DNA of 64,000 nucleotides, taken from contig NC_044916.1 of assembly GCF_003576645.1 (NCBI RefSeq), forward strand, positions 35,388,718 through 35,452,717, in the 5' to 3' direction. The translations under genes were made by a program, and so were the position numbers. This DNA comes from Ipomoea triloba (taxonomy: Eukaryota; Streptophyta; Magnoliopsida; Solanales; Convolvulaceae). Under the pieces are notes generated by a model. The model ran no database searches. It saw only the letters and a program-made list of their open reading frames with translations, and was not told where the DNA came from. Of the stretch, positions 21,563-33,997 are shown piece by piece (the stretch's first letter is position 1; every line of letters starts with the position of its first letter).

Positions 21563-24122
21563 TCATAATAGGATTTTGTTTAGCAGCAGGAGAATTAAGA
21601 TCAGAAGGGAGAGCTCGACTGCAAACTTCGGAGTAATGATGTGTTCAACCACATGATTCCACCTGTAAGTTCAACCAGTACAGAGCTGCTGATAAAGCCT
21701 GTAATACCATTCAAGAATGCTCGCCACATTCAGAATGGTTAAAGATGTCTACAATGGTGTATATGCAATGAACACTAAAGGACTGCAAACTTAAAATGGA
21801 TTCTAACATCCTAATTGACAGCTAACATGCTGAAAATTGGACAGCACAAAATGGAGTGAACAACAAAATAGAAAGAGATTTATTGGAGTAAATGAAAGTT
21901 CAAGAACATCCACAAAGCAAACTCACCAATTTCCTTGTGAATACATGTTATCTCCATTATTAATTTCCTCCTTGGCAAATTCTTCAAGTATTGCTCGTTG
22001 TTTATTGTTTAATTCTCTGCAAACAAGTTAAAATAATAATAAAGAAAAAGCATTGAACATTGTCTGCAGCATGCGTCTTAAAAGACTTACATTAAATAAA
22101 TAAAAATAATAATAATAATAATAATAAAGAAGTGAATCATGATTTACATAGAACACATACTTCTTAAAATTTTAAATAATAATAAAAATAAAAACCAAAC
22201 AACAACAAATGTGTAAGAGGATTACGTTGGAAATCTTATGCGGAATCTCACATACTGATCTCCATGGTTTACAACAAAGCCACTCCTCGGCAAGCCTAAT
22301 CAATATGGGGCATGCATATTCATCATTGCAAATTCAAAACTAGGAGTAAGAATGGTGATTTCAGAATTAAGATACCATAAGAAGATCATCATACCTTTGC
22401 CTCTAAGTACCAGAAGTTGACCAGGCTGAACACCCTTTGGTATCTATGGGGACCAGAATGAAAAGTGAAAGGTAGCCTTTAGTAAATGGTTAACAGTAAA
22501 AAGATCAAGATAATGGCCTTAATGAACATTAAGAGACACTAACATATTGAAGAGTTTAGTCACCATAAAAATGCAGCCAATGAAATTAACTTTTGGACTA
22601 AGATTCTAAGAACAGTAAAAAGAATAGTAACATTTTGGAAAATTCAAATATATAAATCAAAGCTCTATTTGGAAGCAAAGTTAGGCTATAACATAAGAGC
22701 AATTACAAAAGAATAATAGATGAGACAGAAACATAAACAATGTAATTCAGCAATGAGATTTGCGTGAACAGAATAAGAAAGCCATGCCTTCACTGATGTT
22801 GTCCCAGATAAAGTCGGTACCTCAACCTTGCCACCAAGAATAGCCTGTCAAACCTCTCGGTGAGTATAAGGAAATTAACTTGGAAGATGCCATCCTTTTA
22901 AGTATGCTATTTCCATGTTGTTATAAATTAAGATTGGGCTATAATGCACGTGGGTCAAACCACACTAAAAGATTGAATCCAACCAATTAGCTAGTCTAAC
23001 CCATGGCCTTATAAACCCATATGTTCTCTCTTATTTTATCAATGTGGAACTCTTAACACATGTTATCATCCGTAAACTCTTCTAGTCTTGTGAAGATCAT
23101 TTTTTAGCACATTAGTTGGGAGGGTGCGGTATTTGAACTCATGACCTATAAGTCTACCTCACCTATGAATTGAGGAAAAGGTTAATGGTTGATTTTATTT
23201 ACTGTTCCATCTTCTTCCATGATCATTTATGAATAGCATATGCCTGGTTAGGACTAATCAAATTTTACTGATGCATACACAGAAAGATTCTAGGTAGAAA
23301 TTTACTGGACAGGTAAACTGATGAGTTCAAACTCAAGGAGAAAAGAACAGTTATATCTTACTTGTGTAAAGTTGATATTAGCATCAACATAAATGTCAGC
23401 ACCATCTCTGTCAAAAACAGAATCTTCATCAACCTGGAAAAGGAAAAAATAAAGTCTTCAAGTTGGCACTAATGAAGAATTCCAAGAGCTGAGAGCTACA
23501 ACGAGAAAAGAAGAAATGAAATTATCAAATGAACTACTAATCTAGAACTGGCACATGCAGTAAAATTGAGGTGGTCACTCCAAAAATTTAGCAAACAATC
23601 AGAAGCCAAAAGATATTGTGATTATGACTTGAGCCATATGTTCTTCATGACAAAGTTAGTTGGTCAAATATATTAGCATAACTATCCAAACAGAAATCAG
23701 AAGTAAGAGAAACATGAAATAAAAACACTAAAAAAGTTGAACAAAATGACTAAATTCAGAAAAGAGGCCATGCCTTGAGCTTTATAAACAAGTTGCCTGG
23801 TTGCATCCCTCTTCTGCCAGCATGACCAGCTCTTTGCACACGGATAGTATCGCCAGAATCCACACCTTTTTCCATTTTTTATTTTTATTGTTTGGGGGAG
23901 GTGAGACATCATGGTGAAACCAAACTCATCATTAAAATAGAATGCCAGAGCTCTTAGACCTTTCTACTAAAGTAGAGTTAGAACCAAGAAATTTCAAATT
24001 TCCTACTGTAAGTGTCTTTAGCAGATGCATCAACTATCTTCCAAAGCAAAAAATAGTGAAAATTATGTCTGCAAACATAATATACATGTATGTGTGTGTA
24101 AGTGTAAATACAAGAGCGCGTG

Positions 24123-24169
<47 letters not shown>

Positions 24170-27100
24170 TGAAGTGCACTAAAGGTTAAATGGAGATCAA
24201 TTATTAATTAATTCTGTTTCCTAATATACTCCAATAATTGTTTTTTTTTTCATTATTTAGTTGTCAACAAACTAAGATTTTGAGACTGTTCTCAAATATG
24301 GAATGGCAATTTGAGCAAATTGTAATCCTTTTCTACATAATGCCAGCAGGAACTTTCTGACATGTTTAATTCAAATTGAAAATACTGTCAAAGACAGAAG
24401 TATCTTTGTTAAGATCTACATTTAACTAAGAAAAATAAATTTTCACACCAACCTGGTGGTATGGTTACTTTAACATCCATAACGCCTCTAACAGCTCCTG
24501 ATCCTTTGCATTCCCTACAAATTTCCTAAAACCACAGAGACTAATAAATAGTATGTTGAAATACTATTCAACAGATAAAATCACCCATTCATATAAACTA
24601 ACCTTAATGATTCTGCCAGATCCTTTACAACTACAGCACAGAGCCGTAAATGGGGGAATAGTAACCTGATTAATATATGAATAAATTAAAGGACCCAAAA
24701 AAAAAAAAAAACAGACGAAGAAAGGAATTCCGGGCTGCCCAACCAGTTGAAAATCAAACCCTATAAAAAAAATTCATAACTTACTCGCCCAAGGCCTTCA
24801 CATGTTGGACAGACTCTTGCCTTTGCATTCAGTGGGTGACCCTGCCCATCTAGATGAGGATGAAGGACAAGAAAATGAAAAAAAAAAATTCCCACTCAGT
24901 AACAAAATTGAGATCTTTCACATGAAGCGGAGTTCTTCAAGTTCATACAACATTGTTTTTGGCTACTAGAGTACTAGGTGTCTATCTTGTCTTAGAATTT
25001 AGGACTCAGTTTCAACAATGATGAATGTTTATCACAAAGATAATCTCTAACAACAGTAGGGATAATCTTCAAACATACCTCATAAAACCAATTCCTTCAC
25101 ATTTGAAAAGAAATTAATGGTAATTTTCAGAAATGAAGTCATATGGTCATTAAATCACAGGAAGAACTATACCTTTCTAGTTGGTCTATATTATATTTCC
25201 TGAGACAGCATAGTGATATAATCAAGCAAAAAATGAATATAGTTTTTCATAAGTTACCAACTTGACTGTCAATGCACAAACTTCTAATGATAATATGGGT
25301 TTTTGTCTTCCACTTTGAAAAACTAGAATAATTGGCACTCCACACCAACAAGGAACACACAGAAAATAGGGATTGAAAGTGCAAAATGTGAATTTATAGT
25401 GTCTTCAAAATGCCTCCCATGTATTCACTTAGAAAACAAGACAGAAAGAAGAAGATAAAAATGGACATCAGAATTGAAAATGCAGTGCTACAGATAACAG
25501 ACACAGTGATACTTCAATGAAAATTTGAGGATAAAATCTACTTACGACAAGAACCACAAGGAACATCTGCATCAAATGACAGATGCTTTGTGCATCCTTT
25601 AGCAGCTTCAGGAAAAGAGAGAGAAAGGTCCACCTTCAAATTTCAAAGTAAGTTATACAGAACAAATTTAAATTGGCAGACTAAAAAAAAGGGTAACAAG
25701 AAGTACAAACCTGAATATCATCTGTGAAAGTTTCTGTCTCATTTTCAAATATCTAAGCATGTTAAAAACATGGTACGATTAGAAAGACACTATAGTTTTG
25801 AATGCAGCAACCACGTGAAATTTTAAAAAATTGTGTGGAAGGTTATACCTCAGAAAAAATTTTCTGGAAAGAATGAGAAAAATCATTGAAGTTTGCTTCA
25901 TGTCTAAATCCTTCAGCACCCCCATAATCAAAATTTGAATATTCAGTTTTTCTGTGTTCTTTCATCTGTCATAAGGGTGAATACCATTTATTTCCGGAAT
26001 GTTTAATCAAAAAATGACATGGCCATATGATTCTTATGTGAATAAACCATGGGTAGAAAAAGAAATATTACCATGTCATATTGTTTTCTCTTGTCAGGAT
26101 CTTGCAGAGTCTGAATTCACCTTTCACAATGATAATGTGAAATAAATAAACAATTTTAATTATAGTAATGAACTAACTATAATATACTGCATGAATAAGA
26201 AAGAACTGCAAACCTCATATGCATCTCTTATTTCTTGAAATTTCCTCCTTGTAGAAGGATTATTCTTATTGGCATCAGGATGGTACTTTTTTGCAAGCTA
26301 CAGAATATTTAGAAATAAAGGCATTTAGAAATACTAAACAAGCATGATAAATAAAAAGCAGTAATATTGAAAAGTTCACTGAAGTATGAGAATAAAGGTT
26401 TCTAGAGTGCAGAAAATTCAAAGCTTTTAATCACAAACTCACCTAAAAAGGGAGAACACAACCAAACCACACACACACAATGCAAGTGAAGAAAAGAACC
26501 CCAATAAAGTATCTCTCAATAAAAATAAGAAAATGTCTCATTTTGCAATAGACCAAGCAATAAGTAATACCAGTAACTGAAAAATGGATAACTACAAGAT
26601 CAAACGAAAATTATCTACTCTTCGGTTCACAAAGAAAAATTCAAGTATTACTCACTGCATGAAAAGCCTTCTTAATCTCTTCCCGACTGGCATCTTTAGA
26701 AACACCTAAAAGGTCATAATAATCCTTTTCCGCAGAATGACAAACTCCTGGTAGATGAAACAGAGTGTGTTGGCATAATAAAATAAAATAAAATAAAATA
26801 AACAAACAAATCAACAAGATAAACAAGATAAACCACCACCACCACACACATGTAGTAATTAAAAAAAAATTTACCTGTAGAGTGGATAAAATGTCTGGAT
26901 GATGGGCATTCATTAGCTGCAAAATTTGCTGGCTTGCCAATAATACCGGAACTATACAAAGCTGATTCATGAGGCAGAGGCATTGATAAAAATGAGTAAA
27001 CCCGCAATTGAAACCAGTTCAATTAACAGAAATTCCTACTAACTTTCCCTCATGGATAAATAAAGATACTAAATCTTGAACAAATTAATATGAACAAGAA

Positions 27101-27402
27101 ATCCACTGTGATGTCTAAAAGCTCATTACAGTTAACAAACTAACATCTACTCTGTAGCAATGTCCGTTGAAATTCCGGAACTGTGCCCCGTAAAATTCTT
27201 TTCTCAACGGCTGATTCAGCAACAACTCTATGCCGAGACTGTAAAACATTTTTCAAAAAAAAAAATTGCAGAAAGCAGTTATATGAAACTATATCTGTAA
27301 ATATTCCATCGAAGTTAAAAATGGATAAAATTTTACTAGAATTACCAAAATATTCTGAACAAATGATTTTGAGGAAAGCCTAGCCCAGCTCAATCTGCCC
27401 AT
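21563..27402 (-). CDS. DnaJ (Hsp40) type I chaperone, mitochondrial ATJ1-like
   Basis: Nineteen exons give 474 residues with every phase consistent: 27402-27346, 27238-27151, 26961-26875, 26747-26656, 26297-26214, 26110-26072, 25965-25849, 25752-25711, 25633-25546, 24849-24785, 24665-24603, 24525-24453, 23865-23774, 23433-23362, 22844-22788, 22443-22395, 22295-22226, 22016-21927, 21662-21563. Order: basic N-terminus (MGRLSWARLSS, a plausible mitochondrial presequence); J domain starting KDYYDLLGVS with HPD split off by an intron; four zinc motifs CGSCHGQG, CPTCEGLG, CCSCKGSG and CRECKGSG; then the substrate-binding beta domains. Such proteins deliver clients to mitochondrial Hsp70 and stimulate its ATPase. 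Two introns start with GC (donors at 23773 and 22787). The last exon encodes a hydrophobic segment (VELSLLILILLLLNK), suggesting a membrane-linked C-terminus. Exon 3's acceptor is the least certain join. Confidence 0.9.
22900..23190. repeat. Possible transposon remnant in a DnaJ intron
   Basis: The intron between 22845 and 23361 holds text unlike the rest (GGTATTTGAACTCATGACC, AACCCATGGCC), of the tRNA-like/primer-site kind common in old plant retroelements. No ends were found. Confidence 0.3.
24124..24170. repeat. (CA)n(TA)n microsatellite
   Basis: A run of about 14 CA units passes directly into TA units, within a DnaJ intron. Likely polymorphic. Confidence 0.95.
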
Positions 27403-27566
27403 TTCGAGCTCGAAGCTATCCAAGCGCCACAATAATGAAATTAAGCTTTGAGAGTTGTAGAAAAGACGGTTATACGACGTCGGAATGAATCGTGAGATTG
27501 ATCGCCGAATCACAGGCGGTGAGTGATTGATGGCGGGAGTGGGTTTAGGGTCTGCGCTCTGTAGCA

Positions 27567-27774
27567 ATTTACTGATATCATTAATTTTTTTTTTTTTTAC
27601 ACCTCATTATTTTTTTACTTCGTAACAACTTTTAAGCATATGTTAACATATTTTATTTTTCTTAAGGAAGGTGAATACAAGGGGAATATTAAAGTTTTTT
27701 TTTTGTTGTCCCAACGATATAGCTGGCAAATTTTATTGTGCACAACGGTCCATATAATAATGTGGTCATTTTAA
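27567..27774. other. 5' flank of the DnaJ gene
   Basis: AT-rich sequence with a poly-T run near 27589. The 5' leader of the minus-strand DnaJ gene lies at about 27403-27560; no clear TATA box was picked. Confidence 0.4.
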
Positions 27775-28195
27775 TTATCAGTTTAATTTGATAATAGTAC
27801 TCTATTTTTTAGTTTCATTTTTCACACACATTAGTTTCATTTCATTATAGTAATGCCAATGTATCATTCTAATTCTACTACAGTTTCATTTGACAATATA
27901 TATTATTGTATGAGTTCTATTTTGTAATTTCATTTTTCACACACACTAGTTTAATTATAATGACGCTAAAGTATTACGAAGTATTTTAATTATAATCCAC
28001 GTTTATTTGACAATATATGTTATTGTATGTATCTGAATTTTAGTTTAATTTTTAAAATACACTGGTTTCATTTTAACAACACTAAAATATCATATTAATT
28101 ATACTAAAATTTCATTTAACAATATACGTTATTGAATGAACTCTGGTTTTTTGTTTCATTTTTTATGCATGGTAATTTCAGTTTAGCAACACTAA
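27775..28195. repeat. Degenerate ~110-120-bp tandem repeat, about 3.5 copies
   Basis: The words TTTCATTTGACAATATA recur near 27780, 27886, 28005 and 28114 with changes. Each is followed by TTATTGTATGA, then TTTCATTTTTCACACAC, then an ACACTAAA-like word. Confidence 0.75.
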
Positions 28196-28368
28196 AGAAA
28201 AGTACATTTGGGAGTGCACATTCTATTTAAGCCCATAACAACAAAATGATCAAGTGAAATTTACATTTTTTTTCTTTATCAAATGACTTGGTGTAATAAA
28301 TAAATTGGTATAAATAGAAAAAGAATATCTACACATATCTCAATAAATTGGAAGTTATTGCCCTTGTT

Positions 28369-28483
28369 TTTTATTTTTTTTTTCTTTTTTGGTAAATTCA
28401 GCTCCGGAAAACACGGGTGCTGATCCAGGGGAATCGTCATTTGTGAGAATCGAACTCACTTGTCACTTGAACTAACCCATTAG
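28369..28483 (-). mobile_element. tRNA-derived SINE, 115 bp, with 15-bp target duplication
   Basis: GTTATTGCCCTTGTT flanks it at 28354-28368 and 28484-28498. Poly-T at the left edge means the element reads on the minus strand and ends in poly(A). Minus-strand text holds a B-box-like GAGTTCGATTCTCAC and a plausible A box (TAATGGGTTAGTTCAAG), i.e. an internal RNA polymerase III promoter. Confidence 0.85.
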
Positions 28484-28691
28484 GTTATTGCCCTTGTTGG
28501 TGTGATAAATAAATTGATTTCAGTATCTTCTCCCTTTTCAAATACTGAAAGTACATAAAATAATTTTCAGGAATCATTTTTCAAGTTTTCAAAACACAGC
28601 TTTAATTTTACAAAAAATTATATTCACACTGCTATTTGAAGGTCTATACTAAATTTAAGTTTATGACGTTAGTTAGTAGTGTGAGTATAAA

Positions 28692-30234
28692 TCTACTATA
28701 CTAATAAGAACCAAAGAGAGTTATGTCTAAAATGGGTAGAAAAAATGGCGGTCAAATTATTTAATCAAATGGATGGTTAAGATGAATTATTTAATCAAAT
28801 AGATGGTTAAGATAATTCAGATTAATATTATTAATAGAGATTACCTAATTTAACCTTACTTTTATGATTATCTGTTAAGTTTTCCGTTAAATATTCTATT
28901 ATCTGTTAACTTTTAACTTATCCATTAATTTTTATAAGAAATGTCTTAGGTTCGAACCTCATCTCAATCAAATTTGACATAATTAAGTTTCTCACTCTAT
29001 TTTACTCATATTAAATTAATCAAATTAGTAGCTACAACAAAAAATGATACATATGTATTTCTTTAATTTAGAATTATGTGTCTACAAATACCTTTATTTG
29101 AAAAAATTATTCATTATCAAAAAATTAAATTAAATAAGAGAAATAATTTCATAAGTTATATTGTTTTTATTTTCTCTCATGCAACGATTCTTTACATTCA
29201 AATTTATCAATTGATATTCATTACATTGTCAATTATCTTATTTTTACAATATCTTGTAATTAAATAACAAAGTTATAGTACAAAATAATGTTATATATTT
29301 AGTTACCTAAGTATTTTATTAATACTATGAAAAAAATTTAAAATAATTTGAAGCTAATTATATTAACTATTTGGGGATTGGTTGACAAAGAGAGTACTCA
29401 AATAATAACCCAACAAATTGAAACGGAATCACTCTAGTTTACTCTTATTGAATTAAATAAATTAGTAAATACACAAAAAAATGATACATATGTATTTCTT
29501 TAATACCATGAAAAAAATAAAAAAGAATAGTTTGAAATCAATCATATTAACTACTTGGGGGATTTGTTGACAATAAAAGTACTCAAATAGCCCATTACCC
29601 AACAAATTGAAGCGAGAAACTACCTTTTAATACCTTTGGAATACATAATATTTTAAATTTTTAAATTTTTATTAATTTATTTAATTTTTTTTATTAAACT
29701 ATGGATTTTTTTATCCACAATAACTCATTCAACAATAATGGTTGAACCAAATGAACCCCAAGCAGAACACCTAAAGGAAAGTCCATAGCTCCTATATCAT
29801 AATCTCATTGCATGACGTTGTCATCCATGCTACCAAATATAACCGAATTGCAAATAACACACTACCAACAAAAAGGAAGAGAACAAATAGTAAAGATGAA
29901 GACAATGACAATGTTGCTCAAAAGAGAATTAAAAACACTTAGAAAAATTTAAATTAAAAGTAGTATTTATTTAGACTATCATTTTTAGACCAAATATTTA
30001 GACTATCGATTTTACAATGTTGCAAACATTTATTTTAGTAATAATTATAATGAATTTTCTATATTATATTGGATTCATATACTTTGAGTTAGATATTTAA
30101 ATAAAAAAATTCGACATTCAATTACCCATGTATAAACTTCTCTTATATAATCTTGCATTGATATACTTTCAAATATTTATTTAAATATAAATATTGGGCA
30201 TTAACACATTCGCGCAATGCGCGTATAAAACTAG
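28692..30234 (+). mobile_element. Complete non-autonomous Helitron, 1543 bp
   Basis: The 5' end TCTACTATACTAATAAG follows A 28691. The 3' end is a CGCGC-AAT-GCGCG hairpin (30211-30223), then TATAAAACTAG, with T at 30235. This is the full canonical set: TC start, CTAG end, hairpin 11 bases inside, A-T insertion site, no target duplication. The interior is AT-rich and non-coding. It has an internal duplication: ATGATACATATGTATTTCTTTAA near 29044 and 29480, and a TTGGGG..TTGTTGACAA..GTACTCAAATA block near 29370 and 29555. Confidence 0.88.
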
Positions 30235-31013
30235 TATAATATAAAGATAAATGTGCAGTCCAACTATCAGTTTAAGCTTTTAGTTGAGATGAAGCACATG
30301 CTTCAATTTGGTATCAGAGACATGCAAAAAGTCATGTGTTGCATAAATATAATATAAAAATGTCCAGTCCAACAACTATCAGCTTAGTTTTTTAGTTGAG
30401 ATGGAACACATGTTTCAATTAGTGTAAAATATATACGTTTTTTTTTACTTGATAAAGAATTATGAGTATTTTAAAAAATATTAAGAAAAACTTTTGAAAT
30501 ATTGTCCAAATTGGACTAAAATTGCTAATCTGATATTATGAGGCCGGTACAGTTACCGGAATGGACACGTTGCTTCTTCCCTGCTAGAAGAAAAGTGGGG
30601 AGTTAAACAATTACTCTAATAATTCAACAAAACAAAACCCCCAAGGAAATGAAAATCTCATAAATTGGAAACCAATGCAATTTGCAGATTTCTAGGGTTT
30701 TTTCCCCACCGTCGAGCGAGTGCCTGTCTCATTCCACATCGTGTCTTCACCTCTCAGTTTCAGGCGTCGGTTTCAAAGGTTCGTCTCTCTTTTTCCCTTT
30801 CTTGTGATATTTTATTCTTCTTGTTTTGGCGAGGAAGCTCAAAACATTATATTGGGGGATGATTATATGTGAGAAAACACGTGAGACGCCTGCGTTTGCT
30901 TTGCAATTTTGTCCGAAGGTGAGTGTGATTCTGAAATCTTTGGTGACAATATATATTGGGTTTGGTTTTGTTTTTAGGGATTTCGTAGATAGCGATTTGT
31001 TGATTGTTGATTG
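30235..31013 (+). promoter_or_regulatory. Upstream and leader region of the PEPKR2-like kinase
   Basis: Repeat-derived AT-rich text to about 30530, then a leader-like stretch from about 30570. A possible leader intron runs from TCAAAG before GTTCGT (30779) to TTTTTAG (about 30977). An in-frame stop at 31008 sits just before the start codon. Confidence 0.45.
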
Positions 31014-33997
31014 ATGAGGAAGAAGAGAAAAGGCAGTGAGATTGTGTGCCTGAAGCAAAATGAGATTTTGAGTTCAACCAATGGTTCCGAAACGTCATCA
31101 TTATCGAATTTCAAGTCTCATTATTCGTTGGAAGATTATTCTAGGTTAAAGAAGAGGTGCAAGGAAGATTATGATTATGGTGCGTGCTGTGAGGTTGTTG
31201 GGTCATGTAAAAGTAAGACTAGACTGGCTGGCATTGCTGCCACTGCTCCACCCTGTGGGACTTCATCATCGGTGTCCTCTGGACGAGGGCTTAAGAGGAA
31301 GATAGGATGCATTGATGTGGCTACACAAATGGGTCAGAAGAATAAGATTGACGATGACTATGTGTTAGGGGAAACTATTGGGAAAGGGAAATTTGGATCT
31401 GTATTGCTCTGTAGAAGCAAGGTCACTGGAGTACAATTTGCTTGTAAAACACTGCTGAAAGGGGAAGAGACAGTTCACCGGGAAGTGGAGATCATGCAAC
31501 ACTTATCAGGGCATCAGGGTGTCGTAATGCTGGAGGCAGTGTATGAAGAAGAGGAGAGGTTCCATTTGGTGATGGAGCTGTGTCCGGGTGGGAGGTTGAT
31601 TGATCAGATGGCAAATCAGGGGTCATATTCTGAGCACAGGGCTGCTAATATATTTAAGGACTTGATGATGGTTGTCAAGTATTGCCATGATATGGGAGTT
31701 GTACACCGGGATATTAAGCCTGAAAATATTCTTCTTACTGCCTCAGGGAAGATAAAGCTTGCAGATTTTGGCTTGGCTATGAGGATTGCCAATGGTAGTC
31801 ACAACCACCACTAAAGATTTTCTTCTCATTCTTTTGCTTAGAAAAAACTTGTTTTCAATCATCAACTGCTCTACTTGTGCCATTAGCATGTGAAGCTGCA
31901 GTTTGCCTCTATCCATAGCTCAGGATGATACAATTTTATTTTACCTACTTCGTTATGATGCTGGAATCAATAGGAGTTTTAGATACTGGTATTGTGAATT
32001 CTATTTTTGTTGTCATGTTCTTTCTGTCTCTGGGGGTTAGTGGGCTTGACTAGGTTCACACTAAAAGTACAGTTTGTTTCATCTTTGAGGAGATGTTAAC
32101 ACTTAACACACACACCCTACTGGTCGGTAGACACCACCTGCCTGACCAGCCAACTTATTTTTTTAACACGCTCAATTATACGAAGTCTCTTTTCACATTT
32201 CTTAGCAGAACTGTGTCTTTGCAGTAGGTGGGCTTGGTAATGGCTGGACATCATATGGTATGCAAAATTTACTATGGGTAGTAATGTAGTATATTAGTAT
32301 GAGATATGTGCCAGAACATATTGAACCAATAGATAATAGCTTCTGTGCAGTTTCATGAATGCTTTCCTTCAAAATTGGACAACTTGGAACTTTTGTGTTG
32401 TGTCTGGTATCTTAAGGTTATTTATGCTTTAATATGTAATTGTTTAGATATCATAGGAATATAGTGAATTTAGGACAAACATTGGCCTTTATTGGTAATT
32501 AACCCTTTTCTAATCATCAGTTGGATTATAATAATTGCTTGAGTTCATCTTGATCAAGTTATCATTTATCCTAGAGTTTTTTTTACTTGGTATCTCTAAG
32601 TCATACCATTGGCCCATGGTTTTCTTGATTTGTATATCATTGTGCATACTTGGAGCATGCTTCATTTTTCTTCATAATATACTTTCTGCATCTTCTTCAA
32701 CTTGTATTGTGTGTGTCAACAATTTGTCTGCAAATCTGAAGGGGAAAGTTATGCTTGCATTATCTCACACTTGAAGATATCAAATAAACAGGGTCACCAA
32801 TTGGGCTTGGAAATTGGGATAATTTTCTTGCTTCTTTTCTTTTTTGTTTCAGTAATATTTTTGGTTTGGGGACTGGTTTTGCAAGTGAGCTCTCTTAGAC
32901 TCTTAGTGCCATAAATCTTATGGGGGTTTTATTTTTATTTTTATTTCATCAAATCTTTCTTGCACCCACTTCCTCAATCATTTGCACTAAATCAGTTCAA
33001 TTGTATTATTATCTTCATCTTCATAGTCAAAATAGCTGGCAACGATGTTCCTGTTAGGAAATAAGTTTTGGATTTTATAACATATGGACCAATATTTCTG
33101 GGTGTTAATTTTCTTTCTTTTCCTCCCTCCACTTATTGCTACTCTCATATCTTTTCTTACAATTTTTATTGTTTTAACTTTTAATAGGTCAGAGATTAAC
33201 CGGTGTGGCTGGAAGCCCTGCTTACGTGGCCCCAGAAGTCCTTTTGGGGGATTACTCTGAGAAAGTGGATGTCTGGAGTGCTGGTGTTCTTTTACATGCT
33301 CTCCTGATTGGAGTTCTTCCATTTCAGGGCGATTCATTAGAAACTGTTTTTGAGGCAATTAAGAATACAAAGCTTGATTTCCATACAGGAAAATGGCAAT
33401 CTGTTTCTAAACCTGCGCGTGACCTCCTTGAGCGTATTCTCACAAGAGATGCTACTGCAAGAATTTCTGCAGATGAAGTACTAAGTATGCTTTTAATTTT
33501 GAGATTTGGTTTCTATTCCACCTTGGATCACTAATTTCAGTTTTCCAGAAACTTCTTTTACTTCAAAAATTTCCTTTTTCTCTCTTGCTAGCTGGGTCAT
33601 TTACAAGATGGCCTCTCTTTCACTAGTCATAACTAAGTTGATATATGTCTCAGGTCATCCATGGATTCTTTTCTATACTGAGCGCACATTGAGGACATTA
33701 TCCACCAGGACAAAGCCAAAGCATCAGGCTGGTGCACCATCCCAGATAATGGCAGCTGCTTCTACACCACAATCAGATCGAAATAAGAGAGGGAGCAAGG
33801 GTAGAGCTCCTTCTGAGAGCTTGAATGGAGAATCTGAAGAGTCAGATGAGTCTGGTTTGGTTGATGCACTCACGGTGGCAATATCACATTGCAGGATATC
33901 TGAACCAAAAAGGAGCAGATTATGTGTTCCCACCAGTCCAATTAGAGAAGAATGTTCATCTAACATGACGGCCAGCAACCTCTGCAAAGCGTTTTGA
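31014..33997 (+). CDS. Ser/Thr protein kinase, PEPC kinase-related (PEPKR2-like)
   Basis: Three exons, 31014-31794, 33188-33484 and 33654-33997 (junction phases 1 and 1), give 473 residues. A Ser- and Lys-rich N-terminal part (1-115) precedes a complete kinase domain (about 116-372). Seen: glycine loop GKGKFGSV at 123-130; ATP-anchoring Lys 145 in FACKTL; catalytic HRDIKPEN at 231-238; DFG at 251-253; activation-segment end GSPAYVAPE at 269-277; and DVWSAGVLL. The C-terminal ~100 residues are polar and Ser/Glu-rich (ESEESDESGL). The family sits in the plant CDPK/SnRK group but lacks EF hands, as here, so calcium control through EF hands is not expected; substrates are poorly defined. Intron 1 (1393 bp) falls just after DFGLAMRIAN. 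Confidence 0.9.

Noticed and set aside
28430..28470. A tRNA gene suggested by the GTTCGATTC word
   Set aside because: No cloverleaf can be closed around it; the poly(A) tail and target duplication show it is the B box of a SINE.
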